Part shown: in pieces, positions 6,457 to 12,857 of the stretch
Layout: each line of letters begins with the position of its first letter
Numbering within the stretch: the first letter of the stretch is position 1
NCBI GenBank assembly: GCA_025458545.1
Contig: JALOSH010000130.1
Span: 1-12,857, forward strand
Source: Hydrogenophaga sp.
GTDB lineage: Bacteria > Pseudomonadota > Gammaproteobacteria > Burkholderiales > Burkholderiaceae
DNA: 12,857 bases
Direction: 5' to 3'
Notes under the pieces: model-generated
What the model saw: the letters and a program-made list of their open reading frames with translations, nothing else
The model's database searches: none
Told to the model about the DNA's origin: nothing
Program-made: the position numbers and the translations under genes

Positions 6457-7447
6457 ACTTGACGCTGTTGCGCACCATCTCGGCGTCCTTGAGGAACGCG
6501 TCGACATCTGCACCGAACTTTTCACGTGCCTTTCCGTAGACCGGCTGAACGGCCGTGCGGAAGGCCGCCACATTGGGCTTGCTGTTGACCTTGGCACCCT
6601 TGGCGCTCATTTCCTTGAGCTGGTTCGCGTCGTTGCCCGAGATGAACTGCCGGCTGAAAGATCCAGCGGCCTTTGCGGCCTCCGTCACCGCCTTCTGATC
6701 GGCCGGCGACAGCTTCTGCCAGGTCTTCTCGCTGATGGCCAACGGAATCGGGCTGTACACGTGGTTGGTCAGTGTGACGTTGGGCGCCACTTCGTAGAAC
6801 TTGTTGGAGAAGATGGTGTCGATCGGGTTCTCCTGACCACTGACCGCGCCCTGCTGGATCGCGAGATAGACCTCTGGCAGCGGCATGATCTGGATGTTGA
6901 AACCCATGGCTTCCAGCGTCCAGCGCATCATTTCGTTGGGGAACGTGCGCAGCTTCTTGCCTTTGGCATCCTCAGGCGAATTCAGCGGGTCCTTGGTGGT
7001 CATGCTGCGAAAGCCAGCCTCCCAGGTCGCGAGAAACCGGAAGCCCTTGGCGGGTGCCTTGTCGAACTGCTCCTTCAACCACTTGCTTTCGTCGTAGAGC
7101 TTCCAGCCTTGCTGGTAGTTGTCGACCAGGAACGGCATCATCGTCAGGTTGAGCGTCGGCAGTTGCGGCGCGTAGCTGCCGGTGGCTGATACCGTGAAGT
7201 CGATGCCACCCAGGGTCAGTTGTTCGATGTTCTTGGGGTCATTGCCCAACTGGCTGCAGCAGAACACCTGAACCTTGTACCGGCCTTGTGTCAGTTCCTC
7301 CACCTTCTTGGCAAAGACCTGAGCCGCTGCCTGGCGCGCGCCGCCTTGCTGGTCGGTGTGGCTGAACTTGAGAACCGTCTGTGCCTGGGCCGCCATGATG
7401 CTGAGAGACGCGGCTGAGGCGATGAGGGCGAATCGGAATGTTTTCAT
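6455..7447 (-). CDS. dctP: TRAP transporter substrate-binding protein (DctP family)
   Basis: 330 residues, typical. It is a periplasmic receptor that delivers an organic anion to DctQM. A signal peptide is clear: MKTFRFALIASAASLSIMAAQA, with likely cleavage after residue 22. The mature part starts QTVLKFSHTDQQGG. Family motifs are CCSQLGNDPKNIEQL (63-77), AGFRSM (R147), KLRTFPNEMM (R167, the expected carboxylate-binding arginine) and QQGAVSGQENP (199-208, N207). Two adjacent cysteines, C63 and C64, stand where the family normally has non-cysteine residues. The ATG overlaps the stop of the Gfo/Idh/MocA gene by ATGA, and GGAG lies five bases before it. The arginine supports a carboxylate ligand such as a sugar acid; the exact ligand is unknown. 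Confidence 0.95.
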   Translation of the reverse strand: MKTFRFALIASAASLSIMAAQAQTVLKFSHTDQQGGARQAAAQVFAKKVEELTQGRYKVQVFCCSQLGNDPKNIEQLTLGGIDFTVSATGSYAPQLPTLNLTMMPFLVDNYQQGWKLYDESKWLKEQFDKAPAKGFRFLATWEAGFRSMTTKDPLNSPEDAKGKKLRTFPNEMMRWTLEAMGFNIQIMPLPEVYLAIQQGAVSGQENPIDTIFSNKFYEVAPNVTLTNHVYSPIPLAISEKTWQKLSPADQKAVTEAAKAAGSFSRQFISGNDANQLKEMSAKGAKVNSKPNVAAFRTAVQPVYGKAREKFGADVDAFLKDAEMVRNSVK

Positions 7448-8505
7448 GATGTCTCCAGGTTGTTTGCAGGTGTCGTGGGGTGAAACGTCGCCAGCGGAAC
7501 CCTGCTTCCGCTGGCGTGAGAAAAATAGATGGCCTCTTGAATGCGCGACACATCGAGGTAGCTTCGGGCCTCGTTTTCGAGGGGAGTGCCGTGCTGCAGG
7601 TGCGACAGGACGTGGGCCTGCAAAGCGGTGCAGGCACCGCCGAAGGGCCCTTCCGTACCCGGCGGATACGGGTGCTCGGCTTCAGGTCCGTGGTGGGGCT
7701 TCCACCAGAGCCGTGCGTTGCCGTCCAGGCGCATCACGCCACGCTCGCCTTCCAGCCACATTTCGCCCATGGTGGTGCGGGGGTTGTCGGCCGGATGGTC
7801 ATTCAGGCGGTTGCCATCGAACAGGCCTTGCCGGTCGTCGGCAAACTCGAAAATCACCAAGCCGGCGTCTTCTCCGGCGATGTGCGGATTGAGCTGCCGC
7901 AAACGGGCTGTGACGGCCACCACGTCACCCATCAGATAGCGGAAGGTGTCGACGTAATGGACCCCGGTTTCCCGGATCAGCAGCTGGGGCATCTTCTGGA
8001 AATAGGGCTGCCGTTCCAGGTAGGCATCCGGTCCCTGTCCGTCTCCCGTACGCAGACGGAAGGTGATGCCATGGAGGCGCCCGAAGTGACCGGCTTCGAT
8101 CAGCCGCTTGCATTCGCGGAACCAGGGGCTGAAGCGGAAGTTCTCGTGGATCACCAGAGGCGTTTGTTGGCGCTCCGCTTCTTCTGTCAGGGCGAACGCT
8201 TCGGCCACGTCTGCGCCAAAAGGCTTCTGGCAAACCGTTGAAATGCCTTGGACCAGCGCGGCGCGCACCACGGGCGCCTGCGCACCGGGCGGCAAGACCA
8301 CATCCACCAGGTCAGGCGAGACCGCTTCGATCATCGCCCGTGCATCACCAAACACCTGTCCGATGCCCCAGCGATTGGACATGGCCTGGGCTTTGGCCGT
8401 ATCGGTATCGCAGATCGCCACGACCGTTGCGCCCGCAGCCTGCCAGCCTTGCACATGGAATTGTGCAAAGTAGCCAGCGCCGACGACAGCAATGCGTTTG
8501 TTCAC
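7444..8505 (-). CDS. Gfo/Idh/MocA family NAD(P)-dependent oxidoreductase
   Basis: 353 residues with a GTG start. The N-terminal Rossmann fold shows IAVVGAGYFAQFH (5-17) and the acidic residue AICDTD after strand two, which favours NAD. The catalytic lysine lies in VCQKPFG (K94; the usual form is EKP). The C-terminal alpha/beta domain has the catalytic pair in RETGVHYVDTFRYLMG (H182, D185). Members oxidise or reduce hydroxyl groups of sugars, inositols and sugar acids, and some oxidise aldoses to lactones, as D-apiose dehydrogenase does. The GTG overlaps the stop of the LeuB-like gene (GTGA), and GGAG lies five bases upstream, which fixes the start. A lactonase-type gene in the same operon makes an aldose dehydrogenase role plausible. 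The substrate is not readable from sequence. Confidence 0.93.
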   Translation of the reverse strand: MNKRIAVVGAGYFAQFHVQGWQAAGATVVAICDTDTAKAQAMSNRWGIGQVFGDARAMIEAVSPDLVDVVLPPGAQAPVVRAALVQGISTVCQKPFGADVAEAFALTEEAERQQTPLVIHENFRFSPWFRECKRLIEAGHFGRLHGITFRLRTGDGQGPDAYLERQPYFQKMPQLLIRETGVHYVDTFRYLMGDVVAVTARLRQLNPHIAGEDAGLVIFEFADDRQGLFDGNRLNDHPADNPRTTMGEMWLEGERGVMRLDGNARLWWKPHHGPEAEHPYPPGTEGPFGGACTALQAHVLSHLQHGTPLENEARSYLDVSRIQEAIYFSHASGSRVPLATFHPTTPANNLETS

Positions 8506-9575
8506 AGTCGCTCCATCACGGCACGGGTGATGTCGGCGGTTCCACTCTGGCCCCCGAACTCGCGCGGGCGCACCGCATGGGTGGCAAACGCCGACTGCAC
8601 CGCTTGCTCGATGAGCCGTGCTCCAACGGCCAGGGCCGCGTCGTCTTGCCGCACGGACAGCCAGTCGAGCATCATGGCCGCCGAGAGAATCATGGCCGTG
8701 GGATTCGCGATACCCTGCCCGGCGATGTCGGGCGCGGTACCGTGCGCGGGCTGAAACAGCCCATGGTGGTCGCCGATGTCGCCCGAAGGGGCCATGCCCA
8801 TGCCCCCCACCAGCGACGCGATCAGGTCGGACAGGATGTCGCCGAACATGTTTTCGGTCACCAGCACGTCGTATTGCCAGGGCTTGAGGACCAGGTTGAG
8901 CGCCATCGCGTCCACATACGCGTTTTCAGTCTTGATGTCTGGGAACTTCAGCGCCCGTTCTTCGAAGATCTGACGCCAAAAAGCCATGGATGCAAAGACA
9001 TTGGCCTTGTCGACGTTGGTCACTTTGCCTGGCTTGCCTTTTCGGGCCCTGTCTTGTGCCAGCTTGAAAGCGAAGTCGACGATTCGCGTGGTGCCCACCC
9101 GGCTAATCTTCTGGGTGTCGTACGCGGCATCGGCCTCGACGACACCGCGGCCTCTCGCGTAGAAGAGTCCCTCGGTGTTTTCGCGGATCAGGACCAGATC
9201 AATCTCGGTGGCGCGTGGGTCCGACAGGGGCACCGGAAGACCAAGCCATGTGCGAACGGGTCGCACACCGGCATACAGATCGAGGGCGAATCGGATGTCC
9301 AGTTGTGGAATGATCTCGGTACCGTCCTTTCCGCGCACGTGGGGCAAGCCCATGGCACCAAACAGAATGGCATCGGCCGCTCGACACGCTGCGAGCGTGG
9401 ACTTGGGCAGAGACTCCCCCGTGTCCACATAGTGCTGCGCGCCCGCAGGGTGCATCTGGGGCACGAATCGGCGTTGAATGCGCTGACCGACGCGCTCCAG
9501 CACCTGCAGAGCACTGTGCATCACCTCCGGGCCGATGCCGTCACCGGGAAGCACTGCGACTGAAATGTCTTTCAT
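8502..9575 (-). CDS. Isocitrate/isopropylmalate dehydrogenase family protein (LeuB/tartrate dehydrogenase-like)
   Basis: 357 residues from the ATG at 9575. A GTG at 9590 overlapping the GntR stop (GTGA) would add five residues; neither start has a good Shine-Dalgarno sequence, and MKDISVAVLPGDG matches usual family N-termini. The family oxidises (2R)-hydroxy acids with NAD(P) and a divalent metal, usually with decarboxylation. All key residues are present: LPGDGIGPEV (9-18), arginines R95, R105 and R131, RENTEGLFYARG (Y139), K190, the metal aspartates D222, D246 and D250, and the nucleotide loop HGTAPDIAGQGIANP (278-292). The operon is a catabolic acid-sugar cluster with no leucine genes, so a tartrate-, malate- or sugar-acid-type substrate is more likely than isopropylmalate. 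Confidence 0.93.
   Translation of the reverse strand: MKDISVAVLPGDGIGPEVMHSALQVLERVGQRIQRRFVPQMHPAGAQHYVDTGESLPKSTLAACRAADAILFGAMGLPHVRGKDGTEIIPQLDIRFALDLYAGVRPVRTWLGLPVPLSDPRATEIDLVLIRENTEGLFYARGRGVVEADAAYDTQKISRVGTTRIVDFAFKLAQDRARKGKPGKVTNVDKANVFASMAFWRQIFEERALKFPDIKTENAYVDAMALNLVLKPWQYDVLVTENMFGDILSDLIASLVGGMGMAPSGDIGDHHGLFQPAHGTAPDIAGQGIANPTAMILSAAMMLDWLSVRQDDAALAVGARLIEQAVQSAFATHAVRPREFGGQSGTADITRAVMERL
8511..8514 (-). promoter_or_regulatory. Shine-Dalgarno sequence supporting the GTG start of the Gfo/Idh/MocA gene
   Basis: GGAG on the minus strand is followed five bases later by GTG at 8505. No in-frame ATG lies near the conserved N-terminal strand, so this site decides the start. It lies within the last codons of the LeuB-like gene. 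Confidence 0.6.
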
Positions 9576-9586
9576 GGGTATAGAGT

Positions 9587-10261
9587 TCACATTTGTGCGA
9601 GCTTGAATTGCTCAAAAATTTTCAGAAGTTCCCGGCTGGCCCGTTCACGGTGTTGCCGGTTGACATGGGCCGCTCCGACGGCATCTCCGGCACGCAAACG
9701 TTCCACCAGCTCCATGTGCTCGCGGGTGGAATTGACTGGCTTGGGACGCAGCCGCAGGCTGAACATGCGGGCGCGGTGCGCTCGGTCCCAGTAGTTCCAG
9801 ACGGTGGCCGCCAGCTGACGGTTGCCGCACAGGTCCACCAGCGAGGCATGGAAGCGCTCATCGGCAGCCGCCCAGGCATCCAGGTCGTCCTTCGCCAACG
9901 CATGGTCCATGTCTGCCGTGGCCAGGATCAGCGGCTGGAGTTCTTCGTCGCTGGGCTTGCGAATGGCCACGATTTCAGCGGCCATGCATTCGAGCGCCGT
10001 CAGGATCTCGTAGATCTCCCGCATGTCGGTGGGCGAAACGGCCAGCACGCGCATGCCGTGACGCGGCACGACCTCGACCAGTCCGTCGTTCTGCAGACGC
10101 ACCAGCGCTTCACGCACCGGTGTGCGGCTCATGCCCAGCGCGAGCGCCACCTCCTGCTCCAGCGCTCGGTGGCCCGGCGGCCAGACGTTGTCGAGGATTC
10201 GGCGGCGGATCTGTTCGTAGGCGGTGTCCACCAGGGAGCTTGAAGGGTTGGCCAGGCTCAT
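9587..10261 (-). CDS. GntR-family transcriptional regulator, FadR subfamily (FCD domain)
   Basis: 224 residues, typical for the subfamily. The winged helix-turn-helix is at about 10-75 (LVDTAYEQIRRRILDNVWPP, then EVALALGMSRTPVREALVRL and the wing VEVVPRHGMRVL). The FCD effector domain fills the rest and keeps the expected metal-site residues: D134 and H138 in DERFH, H182 in REHMEL and H204 in NRQH. Such proteins are mostly repressors released by small carboxylates or sugar acids. The ATG at 10261 overlaps the lactonase stop (ATGA) and gives the standard N-terminus; a longer upstream frame lies within the lactonase gene and is rejected. As the second gene of the operon it probably regulates its own transcription from upstream of 11232. 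Confidence 0.93.
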   Translation of the reverse strand: MSLANPSSSLVDTAYEQIRRRILDNVWPPGHRALEQEVALALGMSRTPVREALVRLQNDGLVEVVPRHGMRVLAVSPTDMREIYEILTALECMAAEIVAIRKPSDEELQPLILATADMDHALAKDDLDAWAAADERFHASLVDLCGNRQLAATVWNYWDRAHRARMFSLRLRPKPVNSTREHMELVERLRAGDAVGAAHVNRQHRERASRELLKIFEQFKLAQM

Positions 10262-11232
10262 GAAAAATTCCAGTGAAATGGGGCCACGCCTGCAACAGGC
10301 ATGGGAAGGGTTTCGAGGTGGTTGCCCAACAGGCAACCGAGCACGCCCGTGCGGCGTTCAGGGCCTGCAAAGGCGATGCTGGAGATGTTGCGAAGACGCT
10401 CGCTGCGGATGCCGTCCAGATGGGGGCGTCCCATGGTGTGGCTTACAAAGGCTTCTTCCACCCAGCTCAGGTGCTCGGGCTCGTTGTCTTCCAGATGCAT
10501 CCGCTGACTGCCGTCGGGCGCCACCCGGATCAGGCGGTTGCTCACGATGCTCACGATCCAGGCAGCGCCCTCTTCGTCGAATGCCAGTCCGTCGGGGAAC
10601 GTTCCAGGGCCGAACTCCGTCACAGTCTCGCGGGCGCCGAGCGCTCCGTTGGCACGCAGTTCAAATCGAGAAAGCCGCCGGCCAAAGGTCTCGTTGACAT
10701 AAAGCCAACGACCGCTTGGATGAACCGCCACTTCGTTCGTGTAGCCCAGCCCCTCCGCCACGATGCTGGCGTGACCGTTGGCATCCACGCAGACGATGAA
10801 ACCGTCGGCCACGTCGCCGCGGTACGCAGCCGCTCGCGGCGTGAGCCGCGTGCTGACCGTGATCCATGTGCGTCCCGCAGCGTCTTGAACGACGTAGTTG
10901 GTGGGCGGCAGTTCCATGCCGTTGACCTGCCTCAGCCAGGGGGTGATTTGTCCGTCGCGTGTCAATCGATAAACGCCGCCGTCGGTTTCGCCCAGTTGCG
11001 CCATCAGGAAATTGCCATCAGCCATCAGGGCTATGCCGTTGGGGCGGGCAGTGAGTCCGTCGGGCATGGTTCCTGTGAAAAGGTTCTCGGTGCCGTCAGG
11101 CAAGACCTGTGCGACGCCACCCCGCCAGTCGGCGGTGTACAGGGCACCCGATCGGGTCGCCAGCACGCATTCCGGGCGGACCAGTTGGGAACCGATGACG
11201 CATACGTTAACGGATTCACACATCAGATTCAT
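10258..11232 (-). CDS. SMP-30/gluconolactonase-like protein
   Basis: 324 residues from the ATG at 11232. This start is chosen because AAGGG lies nine bases upstream; ATG at 11223 would drop three residues, and the frame further upstream lacks family similarity. It is a six-bladed beta-propeller of the type that hydrolyses sugar lactones with a bound divalent metal. Likely metal ligands are visible: E21 in LVRPECVL, N166 in GLGYTNEVAVHP and D214 in TFPDGLAFDEEG. Blade repeats end in motifs such as GALYTADW, GRTWITVS, GRWLYVNE and GAAWIVS. It is probably cytoplasmic, as no signal peptide is seen. It is the first gene of the operon. With the Gfo/Idh/MocA enzyme it suggests lactone formation and opening; the true lactone is unknown. 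Confidence 0.9.
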   Translation of the reverse strand: MNLMCESVNVCVIGSQLVRPECVLATRSGALYTADWRGGVAQVLPDGTENLFTGTMPDGLTARPNGIALMADGNFLMAQLGETDGGVYRLTRDGQITPWLRQVNGMELPPTNYVVQDAAGRTWITVSTRLTPRAAAYRGDVADGFIVCVDANGHASIVAEGLGYTNEVAVHPSGRWLYVNETFGRRLSRFELRANGALGARETVTEFGPGTFPDGLAFDEEGAAWIVSIVSNRLIRVAPDGSQRMHLEDNEPEHLSWVEEAFVSHTMGRPHLDGIRSERLRNISSIAFAGPERRTGVLGCLLGNHLETLPMPVAGVAPFHWNFS

Positions 11233-11241
11233 CAGTACATA

Positions 11242-11246
11242 CCCTT
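11242..11246 (-). promoter_or_regulatory. Shine-Dalgarno sequence deciding the lactonase start
   Basis: AAGGG on the minus strand lies nine bases before the ATG at 11232. It is the best purine-rich site in the region and supports this start over ATG at 11223. Confidence 0.5.
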
Positions 11247-11255
11247 GAACAGTGG

Positions 11256-11333
11256 GGCGATCGCCGACAACGGCAAACGAGTACCCGCCATCCGAGCTTC
11301 TGCAGTGAGCGACCGAAGTACCTTGTACTGCAG
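11256..11333. promoter_or_regulatory. Candidate operators upstream of the operon
   Basis: Two symmetric signals precede the lactonase gene: the perfect palindrome GGCGATCGCC at 11256-11265, 24 bases before the start codon, and an inverted repeat CTGCAGT (11300-11306) / ACTGCAG (11327-11333) with a 20-base spacer. The FadR-type GntR regulator encoded in the operon probably binds somewhere here. Neither site clearly matches the usual TGGT-N3-ACCA-like pattern, so the assignment is tentative. Confidence 0.25.
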
Positions 11334-11583
11334 CCATACAGGCCCGTCGCCGTTGCTACACCGACCAGCTGCTTCGTGGCAATCAGCGTGAGCACGCCTG
11401 GCCGTGCCCACCGGCAGCTATCGCTGCGTTGCTGCCCATCAGACCGCAGCGGTCACAGACAACAATGCGTCGAAACGGGTCCCTCGCGCTGAACCCAGAA
11501 CCAAGCTTCCGACCGCCACACAAGCAACCAAACACAATGCCCCGCAGCAAAAATGCCACGAGGCCGATGTGTCTTGAACCCGT

Positions 11584-11620
11584 GCCACTGCGGAACCGGC
11601 TCCGCCGGGCCGGTAGTGGC
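11584..11620. other. Second hairpin adjoining the mmsA terminator
   Basis: GCCACT (11584-11589) pairs with AGTGGC (11615-11620) and encloses an inner stem CCGGC-TCC-GCCGG (11596-11608). It shares two bases with the terminator stem at 11619. It may strengthen termination or be a copy of a repeated extragenic element. Confidence 0.4.
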
Positions 11621-11650
11621 GCCCCCTGTGGGTGATGCCACAGGGGGCGC
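11619..11650 (-). terminator. Strong hairpin downstream of mmsA
   Basis: GCGCCCCCTGTGG (11619-11631) and CCACAGGGGGCGC (11638-11650) form a perfect 13-base stem with a 6-base loop, starting nine bases after the mmsA stop codon in the direction of its transcription. No T run follows, so it may be an atypical terminator or an mRNA 3'-end stabiliser. It would separate mmsA transcription from the operon. Confidence 0.75.
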
Positions 11651-11659
11651 AGGGGGACC

Positions 11660-12857
<1,198 letters not shown>

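Larger units (their letters stand above)
2253..11232 (-). other. Ten-gene operon for uptake and breakdown of a (sugar) acid
   Basis: Ten genes run in one direction with no gap above 30 bases. ATGA overlaps occur at lactonase/gntR, Gfo/dctP and otnK/otnC; a GTGA overlap occurs at leuB-like/Gfo, and possible GTGA overlaps occur at gntR/leuB-like and dctP/dctQ. The other gaps are 12, 30 and 16 bases. This packing implies one transcript from upstream of 11232. Content (regulator, transporter, two dehydrogenases, lactonase, isomerase candidate, kinase, decarboxylase) fits a complete catabolic unit. Confidence 0.85.
11233..11659. other. 427-base non-coding region between mmsA and the operon
   Basis: No coding frame with recognisable similarity is present. 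The right part (11584-11650) holds two hairpins behind mmsA. The left part (11233-11340) should carry the operon promoter and GntR operator; no convincing -35/-10 pair was found by eye. The stretch from about 11341 to 11583 shows nothing identifiable. Confidence 0.6.

Noticed and set aside
8238..9563. Plus-strand open frame of 441 codons
   Set aside because: It runs antisense to the Gfo/Idh/MocA and LeuB-like genes, both of which show complete catalytic motifs. The translated product resembles no family.
10262..10336. Upstream extension of the GntR protein by 25 residues
   Set aside because: The extension lies within the lactonase coding sequence. The ATG at 10261, overlapping that gene's stop, gives the standard regulator N-terminus.
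11256..11265. GGCGATCGCC as a HIP1-type element
   Set aside because: HIP1 is a cyanobacterial genome-wide repeat; a single copy in this proteobacterial DNA does not support that reading.
10273..11391. Plus-strand open frame of 372 codons
   Set aside because: It is antisense to the SMP-30 gene and is His- and Ala-rich without structure.

Overview
The window is GC-rich, densely coded bacterial DNA. Gene content and style (a TRAP carboxylate transporter operon, LysR- and FadR-type regulators, an MmsA-type dehydrogenase, high-GC third codon positions) suggest a betaproteobacterium of the order Burkholderiales, probably Comamonadaceae (Hydrogenophaga or Acidovorax-like). That placement is an inference from style; there is no rRNA or other marker gene here.

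Layout. (1) Bases 1-1798 hold a divergent pair: a zinc-independent quinone-oxidoreductase-like member of the alcohol dehydrogenase superfamily (minus strand, 3' end cut by the window edge) and a LysR regulator (plus strand). They share a 107-base spacer with two clear inverted repeats. (2) Bases 1799-2252 are a 454-base convergent intergenic region with no recognised gene. (3) Bases 2253-11232 are one compact minus-strand operon of ten genes. In order of transcription: SMP-30-type lactonase, FadR-subfamily GntR regulator, LeuB/tartrate-dehydrogenase-like oxidative decarboxylase, Gfo/Idh/MocA oxidoreductase, TRAP binding protein DctP, small permease DctQ, large permease DctM, a small LsrG-like ABM-fold protein, 3-oxo-tetronate kinase OtnK (DUF1537) and a class II aldolase-fold OtnC-like decarboxylase. 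Several junctions are ATGA or GTGA overlaps. (4) Bases 11233-11659 are non-coding and should carry the operon's promoter and the terminator hairpin of the next gene. (5) Bases 11660-12857 are the C-terminal part of methylmalonate-semialdehyde dehydrogenase (mmsA), which runs off the right edge.

How the genes may work together (inference). The TRAP system imports an organic acid, probably a sugar acid. The SMP-30 protein and the Gfo/Idh/MocA enzyme could form a sugar to lactone to aldonate front end. The LeuB-like enzyme oxidises, or oxidatively decarboxylates, a 2-hydroxy acid. The LsrG-like protein could move a carbonyl. OtnK phosphorylates a 3-oxo-tetronate and OtnC decarboxylates it to dihydroxyacetone phosphate. 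The usual partners of OtnK/OtnC (the LtnD or DenD dehydrogenase and the OtnI isomerase) are absent from the window, so this may be a variant acid-sugar pathway. Two local oddities stand out: a perfect 57-base in-frame tandem duplication in the first membrane segment of DctQ, and replacement of two canonical active-site residues in the OtnC-like protein.
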